Shown here piece by piece: positions 25,701 through 38,100 of a stretch of 64,000 nucleotides of DNA. Below the pieces are notes generated by a model, which was not told the DNA's origin, did not search any database, and saw nothing but the letters and a program-made list of their open reading frames with translations. The stretch comes from Watersipora subatra (Eukaryota > Bryozoa > Gymnolaemata > Cheilostomatida > Watersiporidae): assembly GCF_963576615.1 (NCBI RefSeq), contig NC_088708.1, positions 67,062,672 to 67,126,671 on the forward strand, written 5' to 3'. A program made the position numbers and the translations under genes. Positions within the stretch are counted from its first letter, which is position 1. Every line of letters starts with the position of its first letter.

Positions 25701-27998
25701 TAGCTATATGACATCGTGATAGCTGCATTACTAACATAAAAAGCCAGCCTGCCTAATGTTGAAACGCTATTGTCTTCGTTGTGTGAATAATTGATTTTGA
25801 GAGGAGATTCTGTGAAGAGGTAAGTCAGAATATTTAAAAATATCTAATCAATTTTGATGTACAAATTTCATCAAGAGTTTTTCATGGTAGCTACTGTTTT
25901 TTATAGAGCATCTATCACTTTGTGAAAACAACTTTGTGAAAACACTTTCTAAAAAATGTACTTTGTGAAGACAGCTCCTAACTTTTTTATACGCAAATTG
26001 ATGGTATGCGACTTTAGAGCTGTACTACTTTTGAGCACACAGTCCAAATTCAGTTTCCGAGCACAATTTATTTCAGAGGGCTCTTTAAAAAAAATTATTT
26101 GAATTCTAAAACGATTTTGCCCATTTCATAAAATGTGTAGGGCCTATATTTTAATTTATTCAAAAACTAGAAAATGATTTTTTAAGCATTTTTACATAAT
26201 TCTATGCCACAAAACCTATATCTTGAAACTTGGTAATATATAAAGTGCACTGAATTTATTCTTAATACTCTAGTAATGGAGAAGATTAGGTGGAGAAATG
26301 TAACTCATGATCTATAGTAGCTCCTAATTCAGTCTCGCTTCTTCAGATGTGCTGTGTGAAGTAAAATAGTGTAGAAATAGCTTGTGTTCTATTCTAGCAA
26401 AGGGTAAAAAATATAACAATACATCAACAGGCTATATCGACCACAGCATACAGTCAATATTCCATAGACCACAGCAATTAGTATTTTATAGATCAAAACG
26501 GTCAGTAGACCACATAGTCAGTACTCCATAGACCACAACAGTCAGTATTCCATAGACTACAACAGTCAGTATTCTATAGACCACAACAGTCAGTATTCCA
26601 TAGACTACAACAATCAGTACTCCATAGACCACAACAATCAGTATTCCATAGACCGCAACAGTCAGTATTCCATAGACCAAAACGATCAGTATTCTATAGA
26701 CCACATAGTCAGTACTCCATAGACCACAACAGTCAGTATTTCATAGACTACAACAGTCAGTATTCTATAGACCACAACAGTCAGTGTTCCATAGACTACA
26801 ACAATCAGTATTCCATAGACCACAACAGTCAGTATTCCATAAACCAAAACGGTCAGTATTCCATAGGCCACATAGTCAGTATTCTATAGACCACACAGTC
26901 AGTATTCCGTAGACCACAACAGTCAGTATTCTATAGACCAAAGCGGTCAGTATTCCATAGACCACATAGTCAGTATTCTATAGACCACATAGTCAGTACT
27001 CCATAAACCACAACAGTCAGTATTTCATAGACTACAACAGTCAGTATTCTATAGACCACAACAGTCAGTATTCCATAGGCTACAACAATCAGTATTCCAT
27101 AAATCAAAACGGTCTGTGTTCTATTAACCACAACGAGCACATCTGCACATATCTGCATACAACATTGAAATAATAAAAATCATATGAAAGAGGATCAGTT
27201 GACAACCAGGCCAAGCCATAAAACCTTTTTGGCCTTCCAAACTTTTGTTGGTCAACTAAACCCTACAAGTCTAGGGTTTTTTGATCAAACTCCAATTTGT
27301 TTGAGATCTGAAACTTTTGAAACAGAAGATTGGACTGTGTCCGTAAAGACCTTTACATGTACTAACATTTTACTATCGTATAGACAACGTTGAAACTGAA
27401 AAAGTATTAGTTGCTGCCCTAGCATAACCACATACTCTCAATTAGCTGACTTCTGCTGTCTCAACTTTTCTAAACTTAGTAATATCTTCTGGCCTAGTAG
27501 CTATGCTTCTGACATTAGGCATAACATCTTGCTTAATTTGATGCGAGCTGCTGTGATACAAATACAATGCTTTCAGCCACATGTATAACTAACATCATTG
27601 TAGTAGAAAATGCTTGAGAATAATTGTGTGATTTGCTTGTAGTTCTTTTCACATACATGTTTATCAACAAAGTTGACTGTTTTTTTCAGATACCTCAACT
27701 TTCTCAATTATTAACTTAAATCATGCGCTTGTTCTCACTTTTCAAGGTTGAGGATTCAGGCAGCTCCAGACAGCCCGACTAGTCCTCAGATGCACAGTTT
27801 AGTGCAGTTAGATATCTCATGCCTAGACTTAGTACCTTGAGGAATTATTTATTTTTAGGAATGTTGTATGACTTGACTGGTGACTATGACGCCACGTTCT
27901 ACATGGGAGGAGCTTGCATTTTAACTAGCGCTGGGTGTCAGATGCTGCTGTTTCTAAAGCCCTTTGCACCAAAAAAGCAAGACAACCTTCAGAAATAA
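13776..27998 (+). CDS. MCT gene 2: complete SLC16-like monocarboxylate transporter, 583 aa
   Basis: Ten coding exons: 13776-13920, 15107-15319, 18972-19115, 19368-19550, 21427-21580, 22044-22278, 23346-23574, 24768-24950, 25331-25456 (or alternative 25572-25697) and 27859-27998 (TAA). The sum is 1752 nt, 583 codons plus stop. Residues 1-48 are an acidic cytoplasmic N-tail. The MCT signature PPDGGWGW opens TM1 at about residue 62. GPVVAAFVNKWG follows in TM2-3, then YFEKKRALATG at TM5. Residues about 245-375 form the cytoplasmic loop with ARPMYRKDIFFSG, and TM7-12 complete the carrier, ending in a short Lys-rich tail. Length is normal for SLC16. At TM8 the Arg of the Asp/Arg pair of MCT1 is kept (NTVGR) but the Asp position is Asn, and the TM1 Lys is absent, so proton-coupled lactate transport should not be assumed. 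It lies in tandem between genes 1 and 3. Confidence 0.93.
14164..14213. repeat. Short hairpin palindrome in gene 2 intron 1
   Basis: TATAAAATTTATTCATGTA is followed after a few bases by its reverse complement (ACATGAATAAATTTTATA), giving an AT-rich hairpin with arms of about 20 bp. Confidence 0.7.
15470..15700 (+). mobile_element. Probable tRNA-derived SINE in gene 2 intron 2-3
   Basis: An A-box-like word (TAGGCTACTGG, about 15478) and a B-box-like word (GGGGTTCAACTCC, about 15522-15534) sit about 35-45 nt apart, as in a tRNA-type pol III promoter. They are followed by a GTGACAGGAA body and a GGTTCCCTTGTCACTGGACA segment. This is an inference from promoter layout; no intact tRNA cloverleaf is expected, and copy number in the genome is unknown. 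Confidence 0.5.
16485..16645 (+). repeat. Dispersed repeat, copy 1 (related to 62955-63115)
   Basis: Shares an ordered series of words with 62955-63115 on the same strand: CACCCC..GTTA, a TCTNCTACCANAGACCTGG core, AGTTTGANCACTCGC, and TCAAGATCTTAGC. On the opposite strand the GTTCAAACTCC-like word resembles a B box, so it may be another SINE family. Confidence 0.6.
20668..21165. repeat. Degenerate (GGGACTAGGGATTAG)n array, unit about 16 bp
   Basis: About 30 imperfect units of the type GGACTAGGGATTAGG in gene 2 intron 4-5. The GGGATTAGGG content is telomere-like in composition but is interrupted by ACTA, so it is not a true TTAGGG array. Confidence 0.9.
25331..25456 (+). other. Gene 2 exon 9a (TM10-TM11 exon, first copy)
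   Basis: A 126-nt exon, acceptor ccttttcag and donor gtatac, entered and left in phase 1. It encodes 42 residues with TFVSLAPIIICDLISLSKL and GPPVE, covering the second half of TM10, the loop and TM11. The same exon in gene 1 (7877-8002) and gene 3 (44180-44305) is also 126 nt. It is followed 115 nt later by a second, diverged copy. Confidence 0.9.
25572..25697 (+). other. Gene 2 exon 9b (duplicated TM10-TM11 exon, probable mutually exclusive alternative)
   Basis: A second 126-nt copy of the preceding exon, acceptor ctctctttcag and donor gtatag, same phase. It encodes ASFIALSSILVCDAVGLEKL and GPPIE. Both copies are fully open with intact splice sites, so either can be spliced between exons 8 and 10. 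Using both would insert 42 residues in frame and add an extra half-TM10/TM11, probably breaking topology. Mutually exclusive use is therefore the likeliest mode. This is inference from sequence; no transcript evidence is available here. Confidence 0.85.
26430..27140. repeat. Tandem array, about 24-bp unit, about 28-30 copies
   Basis: Units of ACAGTCAGTATTCCATAGAC plus CACA, in gene 2 intron 9-10. The unit length gives long spurious open frames on the minus strand (YGILTVVV repeats), which I do not call as genes. Confidence 0.95.
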
Positions 27999-28260
27999 CC
28001 ATTTTGCTACTGTTTTTTTAAAGTTGAAGAAATATCACGCCTTGCTAAAGCAGAGCAAGAACAAAAGAATGTGTAGATCTCAATTAGAACTGCAAACCTT
28101 CATTTTGTGTGTTTTCTAGTTGAACTGTCTGTTTGCAGCGCTCTTGGTGATCGGCCTTGACTACTTGCATTTGTTTATTTTAAAAGCTTTACAAATCATT
28201 CACCAAAATTAGGTTTAAATATCTTCAAATGTACAGAGAAACACATATAACTGCTTGTGG

Positions 28261-28266
28261 AATAAA
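28261..28266 (+). terminator. Polyadenylation signal AATAAA of gene 2
   Basis: The first canonical AATAAA after the gene 2 stop codon, about 260 nt downstream, which would give a normal short 3' UTR. Confidence 0.55.
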
Positions 28267-28894
28267 GTTTGATTTTAATTTCAGAAAACCTAGATTATAC
28301 CAGAAATATTTTTGGCAAGCTTTCAAGCTAAAGTGAAGATTTGTAAAGATTTTTTTAGCCTTTTCTTCCACATAGCAAAATTATCTTATGCTTATCTATA
28401 TTGTTTTTATACAAATAAAGCTCTGCCTATATTTTATATCAAACCTATTGTTTCCTGGTCAAAGTTTTATATTTATGCATTGAAAGCTATCTCAAGTTTC
28501 CAATTCTATGCCTTTATACTGAGTGTTATGTCCTGTTGCCTCACTGAAAAATACAATTACATCTGGCTGCACACAAAACTCCTCTTAAATATATGCTTAC
28601 AACTTTCTCAAACTGATGAAAATGACTAGGTATTTCAGGGATATGTGTATATACAAAGAAAACAGACATTTCATAAGCTTGGTATAATTACAATACCTAC
28701 TTCATAAATTCAACTTTTGCCTTACCATCACTCAAGCATCACGGTGATAACAAAGTCTTGTAGAAACAAATACATGAGTTTTCTTAATGATTGTTTTGAT
28801 ACATGTACTTCTCTAGATCTGTGTCTGGTAATGGCTAACCTAGGCCAACTCAGTGCTTGCTTGGTTTGAGCATATCAGCTCTTCATTAGATAAA

Positions 28895-29075
28895 TTCTGA
28901 CATGGCTGTATTCTGATATGTTGACTCTGATATGTTTGCGTTCTGATAAGTCAACTTTTACATGTCTGCTTTCTGATAAGTCAACTCTGACATGTCTGCT
29001 TTCTGATAGGTCAACTCTGACATGTCCGCTTTCTGGTGGGTCAACTGTGGCATGTCAGCTCTCTGATAAGCTGGC
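28895..29075. repeat. Tandem array, about 30-bp unit, about 6 copies
   Basis: Imperfect units of the form GTCAACTCTGACATGTCTGC plus TTTCTGATAA, about 900 nt after the gene 2 stop. Confidence 0.85.
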
Positions 29076-31802
29076 CCTGGGATATTAATCTCTGGTTTAA
29101 TAGCCCACTTATATCTCTAGCATGCAATAAATGCACATCGCCAAAATAAAAAAGTTTTGAACCCTCCGAAACTAATTACACCTTCATAATTCAATTCCTC
29201 TTTTTCCAATAAGAGTGTTATTCTTATCTCTTACCTACGTGCAGCGTTACCTCTTGACAGGACCAATAACAGTATTTATTGTCATTATCGGTTTTACTGG
29301 GAAAAAAGACAGAATGAATAAAGGCCTATAGGAAGTTATTTATCATCCAATGTTAAGCATTATTTTAGGTATTTCTAGCTACTCAGAAGACCAATGTACA
29401 GCTGCAATAATGTCATAGTTCAATGGGGTGTTAGTCATTCAAATTTTTATAGTCACTAGAAGAAATTCAACTGAAATATATTACATCAACATATTAAGTG
29501 GACTTTGTTTATTCTGTATACTAACCACTTTTAAAGTGATCTCGAGAATACACCTATTCTCAACTGCACATGTAGGTGAGTAGATGCAGCCTCAAATCCA
29601 TAGAAAAGTTTTCTTGACATGGCATTATTCTTTTTTCAGTTAGACATAAACATAAGTAATTGGCCATGGTAGTATTGGGTGTATTTAAGGGAGACGGTGT
29701 GAGAACTATCATTCCTTGACTGAGTCTTGTAATAAATTCAAGGCACAGAATGTTAGCTTATGATGGGTGAGCATGAACCCCTTCCTGCTAGATGAATGGA
29801 ATGTTGAAATGCTTAGGTACAACATTTAATCTGTTTTTCTGGTCGCGCTTGCAACAAGAACTGTGATATATTTTATAAAAAAGTAAAGCACACGCGAAAA
29901 TCCTTTAGCGCTTTTTGATAATTATATAATTGAAGTTGAGCTCACGACTCTCTGTCATTCAGTGTTTGGCGTTCCATTCACACTTATTTCTATCTGTGTG
30001 ATCATAAAGTAAGGTGTTAAGTACAAAAAGCTCTCAAATACAATCGGAATGCTATCAACAGATCGTTATTGTAATGATGACAGCGCAAAGTGTAATAACA
30101 ACTATTGAGCAATCGATAACTGTTGATCTACTGATAACAGCTATTGATCTATTGATAACAGCTAGTGAGAAGGCACTCATCATTATTACTACTTAATTGG
30201 CAGCACTTATTTTAAACAGAAATATTTTTTAGACTAAGATATACAAGAATCATACAAAAAGGGCAACAGTTAGTCAATCAAATAAATGGTTTGACCTATT
30301 CTTTTTAAATTACCTTTCTCATTTAAGAGAACATTTAGCCTCAGTACCTAAAGTAAGAAGGCAAGGTAGAGTATAGTAAGCCATGTATTTGTTTGTTACC
30401 ATTTTTTCTGATAACGTTTAGCCTCAGTACCTAAGGTAAGTAGGTAAGGTAAACCATGGTAGACAAAAACATGGCTTTTTCTTAGTAAGCCATGTTTTTT
30501 TTTATTATTTTTCATAATTTCTCACCTATCATACAGCAATTAGATGCAATTGTTTTCTCACCTAAATTATATACAACTGGCAACATGGCAACAGCGAATC
30601 GAGTTTTTCCGGGTCTATGATGCAGCATCTTTATAATACTCTATTGAATATGGCTATCTTCTTGATAAGGGCTATATAGTCTCTTGCAGGTCTATGAGAC
30701 AGTAACTGCAGGTGTTTGAACTGGTCCCTGATATATGCAAGGAACAGCATAAAAGAGTGTGAAAGTAACTATGCAAACTAAAATACCATATGGTTGCAAT
30801 GATTTGCAAGGGTTTACAATGGTTGTAATGGTTTGCAAACTGCAAACCATATGACCTTCAACTAGGGTGTGTGTTTACATGCTGCCACTGGTCGGTAATA
30901 AAAATATCAATGCTAATAGATTCATGAAAGTTGTATGAGATATGAGAACGAAAAAATGAGAAAATGAGATATGAGAAAATAAGATATTTTATAGAGTAAT
31001 ATTTATTGCCGGTTTATAATATAACATAATTTTTTTTATGTAGAAAGTAGAATCTCAATGGTCAAACCTCAAAAAATTTTTGAAATTTTTTTTGTAATTT
31101 TCTAAGTTTAAACTTTTCATTAAAGTAATCCTCTCAGGATCTCATTATGGTTTTTTTCCTAAGGTAACGACCCCACACATGTTTAGTTGTAAACAAGTAA
31201 CTTATCTTATCCTGTCAATTCTAATATTAACACCTGCTATCAGGCTGATAATTATTTCACCTCATTTATAAAAAGTGATTCAGTGTTGACATACTGCCAA
31301 TTATAAGAAAACCAACTGAAAAAAATAAAGAATTGCGATATGACAGATTAAAAAATCTGTAGAATAGTGAAAAACAAAAGTTTGATTTACTAATCTGTCT
31401 CTGCAGAATACCAGAACTCAAAACCTGATTTGTGTTTACTATTATTCTACACCAACAAGTCAGCAACAAACAATGAATATAAGCTTTTTAAGTGCCGCAT
31501 CTCACCAGTGATAAGTTTGGCAGCAAATTAAAAGGGGAAAGATATCGTGAAAAACAAAAAGAAGCATCTAGTTTCTAGTACATAAGCACAAGCTGTCAGA
31601 ATGGTCTTTGAGAGCCCAGACTACAGTTATTGATAAACAGCTCCTCAATTTGAGCAGGGATTTGATGTCATATAGTAACTAACTGTGATAAGCTTTTAAA
31701 ATCGCATTTGAAATAACAACATGACAGCCAGCTCCACAGCTGTTGGTTAGTTAAACAATTTTGACTTGAAAGTCTGTAGAGACATTCAATTATTGAACTT
31801 AC

Positions 31803-32113
31803 AAAGCCTGATCATTAACGCTTAAGTAAAGAGCGTTGAAAAGTTATAACTCGATGCACTGAAGCAATTTAAAATCACAAAAAGCTAGACAGGTTTATAG
31901 TTGGTAGTTTAAAAGGTTGAAAGCAGTGCACAAGGTTAGAAAGTCAGCATAACAGTTGTACTTTAAACGACCTTATGCGACATCGTCTGCTGAACATAAG
32001 TTATCCAGCTAACCTCTAACCTCTACAAAGATCTACACCTGAATCAACTGGTTAAAGAATTTTAAGACTCTATCGTGCTTGTAATAGTTTAGCTTGTTGT
32101 TAGAGATTTTGCT
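31803..32113. repeat. Dispersed repeat of about 310 bp, copy 1
   Basis: Begins CCTGATCATTAACGC and ends TTAGAGATTTTGCT. A second copy in the same orientation lies at 36512-36815. Shared blocks include AAAGAGCNTTGAAAAGTTAT, AAGCAGTGCACAAGG and GCTAACCTCTAACCTCT. No coding capacity or terminal repeat is evident. Confidence 0.85.
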
Positions 32114-32504
32114 CACTCAAAGCCCAAGGTAATCAACACTAACTACACAAAGCATGCAACCTAAATTTCAGTTTGATACGGTATAATCATGAGCTTTGTA
32201 GCGATGTTATGTTTTGCTCACATGCTTCAACATAGGTTGTTGCAAGAAATGCTTATTTTTACCGAGCTATAATTTGAAGGGTTTGTTTATATATATTATT
32301 CCGAGTAACATGAAATGTTCTTTGTTTGTTTTTTGCAAAGGTGCTGCGTCTGTGAATGTTAAATTGCTGAAAGTGCTTACTCAGCGTGAAGAATATTTCC
32401 TGTCAACTCTGTAGGAACACACCCCATAACAACTTTTTAGTTTTTGTAGGGATATAGAAATGAATCAGGTTGGTTCAGCTAGTATTACTATTTTGCTACA
32501 AAGG

Positions 32505-33300
32505 ATGTAGTTGTAGTACTTACCAAATGTTGTCTGCTGCAAGATAAGTGTGTACTTACCATATGTTGTTTGCTGCAATAGAAGTGTGTACTTACCGTAT
32601 GTTGTCTGCTGCAATGTAAGTGTAGTACTTACCATATGTTGTCTGCTGCAAGAGAAGTAAGTGTAGTACTTACCGTATGTTGTATGCTGCAAGAGAAGTA
32701 TGTGTAGTACTTACCATATGCTATCGGCAACAAGAGAAGTAAGTGTAGTACTTACCATATGTTTACTGCTGCAATAGAAGTAAATATAGTACTTACCATA
32801 TGCTGTCTGCTGCAAGAGAAGTATGTGTATTACTTACCATATGCTATCTGCTACAAGAGAAATAGGTGTAGTACTTACCATATGCTATTTGCTGCAAGAG
32901 AAGTAGGTGTAGTACTTACCATATGCTATCTGCTGCAAGAGAAGTAGGTGTAGTACTTACCAAGTACTGTCTGCTGCAAGAGAAGTAGGTGTAGTACTTA
33001 CCATATGTTATCTGCTGCAAGAGAAGTATGTGTAGTACTTACCATATGCCATCTGCTATAAGAGAAGCAGGCGTAGTACTTACCATATGCTGTCTGCTGC
33101 AAGAGAAGTAGGTGTAGTACTTACCATATGCTATCTGCTACAAGAGAAGTATGTGTGTACTTGCCATATGCTGTCTGCTACAAGAGAAGTAAGTGTAGTA
33201 TGCCTACTTACCATATGCTATCTGCTGCAAGAGAAGTAGGTGTAGTGCTTACCATATGCTATCTGCTACACGAGAAGTAGGTGTAGTACTTACCATATGC
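32505..33300. repeat. Tandem array, about 41-bp unit, about 19 copies
   Basis: Units of GTGTAGTACTTACCATATGC followed by TATCTGCTGCAAGAGAAGTA(G), about 1.8 kb upstream of gene 3. Open frames on both strands are repeat artefacts. Confidence 0.95.
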
Positions 33301-34439
33301 GAAAGATCATCAGTTTTCTGATGTTATTACGCTCTAAGTGTAAGTCTCTCGAGACGAGAAAATTTTTGCTAACTTTTTTTTAATTAGCCGACTTGACAAA
33401 TTAATGCCATGTCTGGACCACCATGTTATCTTTACTGCAAAATGAATAATACGATATGCCACATACACATATTCATTTTTGGAATTTCAAATAGACAGAG
33501 GGAGTGAGTAAACATACCTTGCTAGATAACTCCCACTTATATTTACAAGATCACATTTTTTAAATTGACTGGTCATACTTCCCAATGTATTACATTCTTT
33601 CTTTAAAAGGGTTTTCTCATGCTATTTTGTTTGTGTTTGAGGTTAACTGAATGTCATGTGAACATTTACTCCTAATCGATGTACCGACTGCCATTGCTTG
33701 GGCAGCTTAGTTTCCAAGGGCACCTACACCTTCTTTCCATATACTCTGTATGTGTCTAGGACATTCTGTTGTAGTTTGAACTGAATTTTTAAGCCATAGT
33801 GTTACTTATTATGTATCTTTAGTTTATGTAGCCTTAGATCCAGAATATCGGTGAAAACAACCCATGAAGTAAACTATAAGTATAATACTGAGGTGGTTGA
33901 TTCAATTGGATGAGTTACTTGAACAATTTTAATAATATTTATAATGGAGTCAGACTGAATTTACTTAATACCTCAATAGGATGTCTGCTAGCTCTCAGAT
34001 GGATGTTGACCTTAGGTCAGCATATCTATAGAAGTATGTGCAGCTCTACTCTACAGCCTAGAAAAAGCTTTGTCTAAGCACCTTTTACTTCCTTGTTAGC
34101 GACCACTTTTCGTAGAAGAAGCTCTGCAAGTATTGAGAGCTGCTCTGCATCGATGAGTCCTTCATACTTGATTAGATTTCACAAAGGAATCGTATAGGAA
34201 TAAACATGTATATATACTATTGTATATAATATATACATTAAGCTGTATAAATGTAGGTGGAAAACTTTGGCAACTAATTAATGGGTACAGCCATTTTATA
34301 GGTGTTCAAAAGAATGTTGCCATATAACCTACTGGATATACGCATCTAAAATACAAAAACATTTATGCATGTTTGCAGCTGTACAAGAGTAGGTATAAAA
34401 TTATCTTCAGGTATATGTAACTTGGCATAGTTGATCTCA

Positions 34440-34680
34440 AATTATACACTTTATAAAAACACATCCTAGAAAGGGCATACTGCATTATACATTCTTTAGA
34501 AACGCATCCTAGAAAGGCATACCATATTATACACTCTATAAAAACACATTCTCAAAAGAACATACCATATTTTATATTCTATAGAAATACATCCAAAAAA
34601 TGATACATATTTGTATTATACATTTTAGAGAAACACATCTTAGAGATGGCATATTATATTGTACATTTTATAGAATAGCA
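34440..34680. repeat. AT-rich tandem array, about 55-57-bp unit, 4-5 copies
   Basis: Imperfect units of ATTATACACTTTATAAAAAC plus ACATCCTAGAAAGGCATACC, about 450-650 nt upstream of the gene 3 ATG. Confidence 0.8.
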
Positions 34681-35103
34681 TTTCAGACTGAGCTTTTGAG
34701 AAAACATACTTTAACGTGCAAAATTTCATTGAGAAAACAAAACCTTTTTAAAAATTTATTAGAAAAGCTTTTTTCAAAATCATCTAATAAGACTCGCTTC
34801 TAAGAAATGCATAATTTTCAGAATAACCATCTAAATTTTGCTCAACTCAAATGTATTTGCAGGTTTATTGAACTTTGCTCAGTTCCATCACAAGAGAGCA
34901 AAAACTTGCCACAGTTTGAAGCCGCTAGCAGACTAATAAATTGTTGGCAACAACCTGAGTTCACCAATTCCTGCATACTTACTTATTTACGCAATAATCT
35001 TATTTACCCCGGTCAAATGTACGAAATATTTCCATGCATTCCATTTTGACAATAATCCTTGATGTACCTTCGTAGCCAACGGTGTGAGAAAACACTAGAT
35101 CAC

Positions 35104-35127
35104 ATGATATTTGGTGATGGATATTGA
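35104..35127 (+). promoter_or_regulatory. Possible uORF overlapping the gene 3 start
   Basis: ATG at 35104 opens a seven-codon frame ending in TGA at 35125-35127, overlapping the gene 3 ATG at 35117 in another frame. If the transcript starts upstream of 35104 it could lower initiation. The transcription start is unknown. Confidence 0.3.
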
Positions 35128-38100
35128 AACGATGGAATCATCAAGCAAATCAGAAGTATCAAGTTCCTCTCTCTCAGCAACAGAAAAATCGACAAAGATA
35201 ACTCACGGTGAGAAAAATTAACTAGAGATTTAAAAAGACACATACCAAGATTATAGTAGAACTCAGTATTATAAAAGTGTCAGGAACTCTTAGAATGCTA
35301 TTTCTTTTTGACTTCTTGTTAAGAGTACTGCATAGAAACAGCTGTAAGCGTTCTCGTGCAAGTAAAAGAAACACAGAGATTATTGTTTCAACATTGGTTG
35401 TCTATTGGCAGCCATTCAATCTCTACTCTTACTAAAACAAAAGCATAGTATTGATGCAAAATACTTATTTAGATTTATAAGTTTTAATGGGCTCAGTTTA
35501 AGAATTTACCAGTAAAGAAGCTTATGTTAGATATCTTTCCACCCCTTCTAGATATAACAGACATTTTAGGAAGAGCTGTAAGTCTATAGAGTGATTGCGT
35601 GTAAGGTAAGTCAGTCATAGTTATATATGGCATTTGGATTTCAAATGATGATACGGGTATGGGTGTATTTCAGAACCTTTTGCAAAAATGCTACAGAAAT
35701 TATTATATAGAGCCCTTGTTTCCTTTGCTTACACCAGATTTTAATTTCTGAAATAACTTGGGTTCACTAGTTACTAGTCAGAAGTGAATGTCAAAACTTT
35801 TGATACTTTTTTTATTTTAATTTACCAAACAACAATGAAGAGATAACTTTTTTAATATTCTTAAAATTTTTCTTCTAATAACACATTTTAGTATAATAAA
35901 AATACGTATTACTATAATATTACTTATACCTAATACAGTGCCAGCTCTATATATATAATTTTTTATTATGCAAAAGTTAATAGCAGTGGTACTAGCTGAG
36001 CATTTGCATTATCGGTTGGGAGAAAAAGACATTAAAAGTGTTATGGGGTGTGGCAGGTTTCTGTAGTAGTGCATACATAAATGTCCTAAAGCTTTTAAAT
36101 ATGTATACAAAGTACACAAATATTAAGGAATTAACATGAATAAGAATAGTAGTAAGCCATAGGTAAATAGCATAAGATAGGATGTCTTAATTTACACAGG
36201 TCAAGGTCAAATAAGTGGCCTGTCTTTTTAATCTCTGCTTTATAAAGTGCTGAGAATTTTAAGCACCCATAGCAAAGCTACTCGTAATCAGATTTTAGAA
36301 GATTAGCTTTTTAAAATACAAGCAATATTTACATATAAAGAAATGTGCGTTCAATTCACCTAATGTTGCTGTTTATCTTTCTAAACTATTGCTCCGAGTT
36401 TTTGCTTTCTTGTGGTAAACTAAATTCACACAGTATATTTGAATAACCGAAATTGTTCCGAGTAGTCAGTAGTAGTTAGAGCTAGTAGAGAACACACCAA
36501 ACTTTCGTGACCTGATCATTAACGCGTATGTAAAGAGCATTGAAAAGTTATAACTAGATGAGCTGAAACAATTTACAATCACAACAAGCTAGACAGATTT
36601 ATAGGTAAGAGTTTAGAAGGTTAAAAGCAGTGCACAAGGTCAGAAAGTCAGCGTGACAAATGAGCTTTTAACGACCTTAAGCAACTTTGCCTGCTGGACA
36701 TAATTTATGCTGCTAACCTCTAACCTCTCCAACGATCTGCACCTGTATCAACTGGTTTAAGAATTTCAAAATTTTATTTTGCTTGTAATAGTTTTGCTAG
36801 TTGTTAGAGATTTTGCTATATAGAAAAGGCAGTTTTTGTGAAAAACAGTTGCAGTTCAACACTCTGCTGTTTTGTTTGCAGGAGAATGGGAAGACTACAC
36901 ACCGTCCCCTCCAGATGGCGGGTGGTCTTGGATCATACTTTTCTCTTGCTTTTTTAACAACTTTCTCATGGGAAGCTTTGTGCACACCTATGGCATCTTC
37001 ATACTCGACTACCAGAGACACTACCAAGTGAACATAGCCAGTGTTAGTCTGGTCAGCTCGTTGGTTACTGGAATGCTCCTTATGGCAGGTGACTAAACAC
37101 CACTCAGAGCAGAAGACTAATTATGGTTTGAACTTGTTAGAGTAAACAAGATATAAAATATCTAATATTAACTCTATGTGCTGGCAGTGTGACAGAATAT
37201 AGCTTTAGTTTCATCCTCATTGCAGGGCCGCTGGTTGCTGTTATGGTGAATAAATGGAGCAGTCGCACAGTGGGAATGACAGGAACTGTCATGCTAACTG
37301 CTGTTATTATCGGAAGTACATTTTCTCCAACTATACAAGTGTTTCAGTTGACTTATGGCTTTTTAGGAGGTGAGTTTGCTTATAAATTGGTTCTTGTACT
37401 ATTTTATTGCTGTTCAAGTTCAATAGAGTAGACAACTCCAATTGATTGCCAGTATTTTATATTCTACAATTTACAATAGTGCCAGTGAAGTAGCCCTAGC
37501 ATTAGACTGTCGCTTTATGTTTGTGAATAATTATTGTGATCAAATTATATCTGTTTAAAATACACCAAACTGGCTGGGCTAGTTGCTAGTAGAGGTTACT
37601 GGAAAAAATTATTTGAGCTTTAAAATAGAGTATGATATATAGTTGAGGACTTATATCAACTCTATCTATCCTATAATGAGATTTTTGGTTTAAGGATAGA
37701 AACTTCCCAAGCTTCTAGAATTAGTTCTAAAGTGCTGATGCCACTATTAGGCTCCACAGACGCTCATTATAATTTTAACTCATCAAATATTTTTTCAATC
37801 AACAAATAATCTCAACACAATCAAAGAAAGCAAGCATGCCACTTTTTATCACAGCCACAGACACTGTACAGCTTTACATATACAGAGTGTTGGAATATTT
37901 TAACCTTCTAATTTGCACTCAGCTCTTTTGTATTAACGTAAAAAAATAAGTGTCGGTTCGGCATGTATAAACTAGAGTTAATTGGAATCATTGTGAATAT
38001 AATATACTCGTGTACTAAGACTAACCTGTTGATGTTTTACTCCACATTGCTTCATAGGAAGCTGCTAATGATATTACAGTTCACAGGTACAGACATTAAT

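Larger units (their letters stand above)
27999..35116. other. Intergenic region between genes 2 and 3
   Basis: Holds the gene 2 3' UTR, two tandem arrays, one copy of a 310-bp dispersed repeat and an AT-rich 55-57-bp repeat before gene 3. A short near-duplication of GTTTAGCCTCAGTACCTAA-type sequence lies at about 30330-30450. Open frames here (for example 34807-35049) show no known domain. I see no additional gene. Confidence 0.5.

Noticed and set aside
26430-27140. CRISPR-like array
   Set aside because: Contiguous head-to-tail units without unique spacers, in an animal intron.
26486-27158. Minus-strand hydrophobic repeat proteins
   Set aside because: Direct translation of the 24-bp tandem array in a gene 2 intron.
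34807-35049. 80-codon open frame just upstream of gene 3
   Set aside because: No domain and no link in phase to gene 3; gene 3 has its own ATG with an upstream in-frame stop.
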